From positions 1-8,499 of the forward strand of contig JAUXIP010000068.1 in assembly GCA_030620935.1 (NCBI GenBank): a DNA stretch of 8,499 bases, written 5' to 3'. Under the pieces are notes generated by a model, which was given only the letters and a program-made list of their open reading frames with translations, was not told where the DNA came from and made no database searches. The stretch is from Deltaproteobacteria bacterium (GTDB lineage: Bacteria; Desulfobacterota_B; Binatia; UBA9968). Made by a program: the position numbers and the translations under genes. Positions 7,050-8,499 of this stretch are shown here, one piece after another (positions within the stretch are counted from its first letter, which is position 1; the number at the start of each line of letters is the position of its first letter).

Positions 7050-8499
7050 TTACGAAAAGAGCGTGGGACCTCCGTCGGTTTGGTAATCCTGGAGAGCTTG
7101 AACTTCGAATGTGCGATCCTTCAAGAGTTCGATTCCCTCGACGGCCGCCTCCGCTCCGGCAACGGTCGTGAAATAAGGAATCTGGCAATCCAGGGCGCAG
7201 CGGCGTAGATAAAAAGAGTCGGCATGCGAGTGACCATCCGTAGGCGTGTTGATGACGATGGCGATCTCGCCTTTTTCAATCGCATCCGCCACATGCGGAC
7301 TTCCCTCCTGAATTTTGTTCACTGTCTCGGAGGGGACAGCTCTGTGTTTAAAGTAAGCGGCGGTTCCCCGTGTTGCTACGATCTGAAACCCCAGTCGATG
7401 GAGCGTCTGGGCGATAGGCAGAACTCTCGCCTTATCCTCATCCCGGACACTGATAAACACTCTCCCCTGGCAAGGAAGACGCACACCCCCTCCCAGCTGA
7501 GCCTTGGCAAAGGCGAGGCCGAAAGCCTTGTCGATGCCCATCACCTCTCCTGTCGATTTCATCTCCGGTCCTAAAAGAGTATCGACGCCGGGAAATTTGT
7601 TAAAGGGAAAGACCGCTTCTTTCACCGAGATGTGGCGCGGTACGATTTCCATTTCTACGCCTAGTTCGGCAAGCGTGTTTCCTACCATGATACGTGCGGC
7701 CAACTTGGCGAGGGGAACACCCACTGCTTTGCTTACGAAAGGAACGGTCCGGGAGGCACGCGGGTTGACTTCCAAGACATAGACCGTGCCCTCCTTAACG
7801 GCAAACTGGACATTCATAAGCCCTCGTACATTGAGCGCCATGGCGATAGAGGTCGTTTGGCGGCGAATCTCCTCCTGGACTTCAATGGCAATCGATCTTG
7901 GGGGCAGCGTGCAGGCGCTGTCCCCGGAGTGAATCCCCGCCCTTTCGATGTGCTCCATGATTCCGCCGATCACTACCCTTTCTCCATCACAGAGAGCATC
8001 CACGTCCACTTCAATGGCATCATCCAGAAATTTGTCGATGAGCACAGGATGCTCCGGAGAGGCTGCCACGGCATCGGTCATGTAGCGCTCCAAGGTTTTC
8101 TGGTCATAGACAATCTCCATCGCCCGCCCCCCTAAAACATAAGAGGGGCGAACCAAGACCGGATAGCCCAGCGCCTCGGCTATTTTCAGCGCCTCCCGGT
8201 AAGAGCGGGCAGTACCGCTAAGCGGCTGATTGATCCCGAGCTTCTCTAGAAAACGCTTGAACCTCTCTCGATCTTCCGCCAGATCGATATTGTCGGGAGA
8301 GGTTCCGATAATATTCACTCCGGCTCGTGCCAGCGGCAAGGCGAGCTTCAAGGGAGTTTGCCCTCCGAACTGAACAATGACGCCGTCGGGCTGTTCGCAT
8401 TCGACAATGCCGAGAACGTCTTCGAGAGTAAGGGGTTCGAAATACAACTTATCGGAGGTGTCATAGTCGGTGCTAACCGTCTCCGGGTTGCAATTGACC
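7050..8499 (-). CDS. carB: Carbamoyl-phosphate synthase large subunit, C-terminal half (5' end beyond the window)
   Basis: Makes carbamoyl phosphate from bicarbonate, ATP and glutamine-derived ammonia for arginine and pyrimidines, acting with CarA. The visible 482 residues begin [16 protein letters not shown], matching E. coli CarB from about residue 590 of roughly 1070. They cover the second ATP-grasp synthetase (carbamate phosphorylation), with GGQTPLKLA (45-53), [16 protein letters not shown] (117-132), [10 protein letters not shown] (190-199) and [12 protein letters not shown] (243-254), numbered within the fragment. From about 343 comes the MGS-like allosteric domain. There ATRGTA (375-380), NKIQEG (394-399) and IVINTPTDG (415-423) keep most UMP/IMP-pocket positions (T, T, K, N of E. 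coli T974, T977, K993, N1015), so nucleotide control is likely. The reading frame is open to the right edge; the TAA is at 7052-7050, directly before recG. Confidence 0.98.
   Translation of the reverse strand, partial: VNCNPETVSTDYDTSDKLYFEPLTLEDVLGIVECEQPDGVIVQFGGQTPLKLALPLARAGVNIIGTSPDNIDLAEDRERFKRFLEKLGINQPLSGTARSYREALKIAEALGYPVLVRPSYVLGGRAMEIVYDQKTLERYMTDAVAASPEHPVLIDKFLDDAIEVDVDALCDGERVVIGGIMEHIERAGIHSGDSACTLPPRSIAIEVQEEIRRQTTSIAMALNVRGLMNVQFAVKEGTVYVLEVNPRASRTVPFVSKAVGVPLAKLAARIMVGNTLAELGVEMEIVPRHISVKEAVFPFNKFPGVDTLLGPEMKSTGEVMGIDKAFGLAFAKAQLGGGVRLPCQGRVFISVRDEDKARVLPIAQTLHRLGFQIVATRGTAAYFKHRAVPSETVNKIQEGSPHVADAIEKGEIAIVINTPTDGHSHADSFYLRRCALDCQIPYFTTVAGAEAAVEGIELLKDRTFEVQALQDYQTDGGPTLFS

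Overview
The window is a compact bacterial chromosomal segment in which every supportable gene lies on the minus strand, so transcription runs from the right edge to the left. In that order the genes are: carB (C-terminal half, 5' end off the window), recG, an AlaC-type aminotransferase, hom (homoserine dehydrogenase), a phosphoglycerate-mutase-like member of the alkaline phosphatase superfamily (apgM; likely the organism's homoserine kinase), and glpX (class II fructose-1,6-bisphosphatase, 3' end off the window). All reading frames are intact and of normal family length. I see no tRNA, rRNA, CRISPR array, transposase or phage gene.

There are two transcriptional blocks. The right block is carB-recG, separated by 7 nt with no visible Shine-Dalgarno sequence for recG. 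A 223-nt non-coding gap follows (4618-4840). It holds a cluster of GAATTC-containing repeats and a candidate sigma70-type promoter facing the second block. The left block is alaC-hom-apgM-glpX. alaC and hom are 9 nt apart, hom and apgM are separated by 97 nt that carry a 68-bp imperfect palindromic element, and apgM and glpX overlap by 16 nt.

The left block reads as an amino-acid operon. Hom makes homoserine from aspartate semialdehyde, the apgM-like enzyme probably phosphorylates it on the way to threonine, and the aminotransferase links alanine or a related amino acid to glutamate. GlpX supplies a gluconeogenic step. From memory, alaC-hom-glpX-recJ is a common order in alphaproteobacteria. 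Here the same order appears with apgM placed between hom and glpX, so recJ would be a reasonable guess for the next gene beyond position 1.

The organism cannot be fixed from this sequence. Base composition looks moderately GC-rich by eye (not computed). A COG3635-type protein next to hom, together with short intergenic palindromes ending in CTGCTGAAAAAG / CTTTTTGAGCAGC and GAATTC-type repeats, reminds me of environmental Nitrospirota, NC10 or Desulfobacterota genomes; this is a weak inference. Nothing here looks like a novel defence or mobile system. The points of most interest are the probable non-orthologous homoserine kinase, its placement, and the two intergenic repeat elements.
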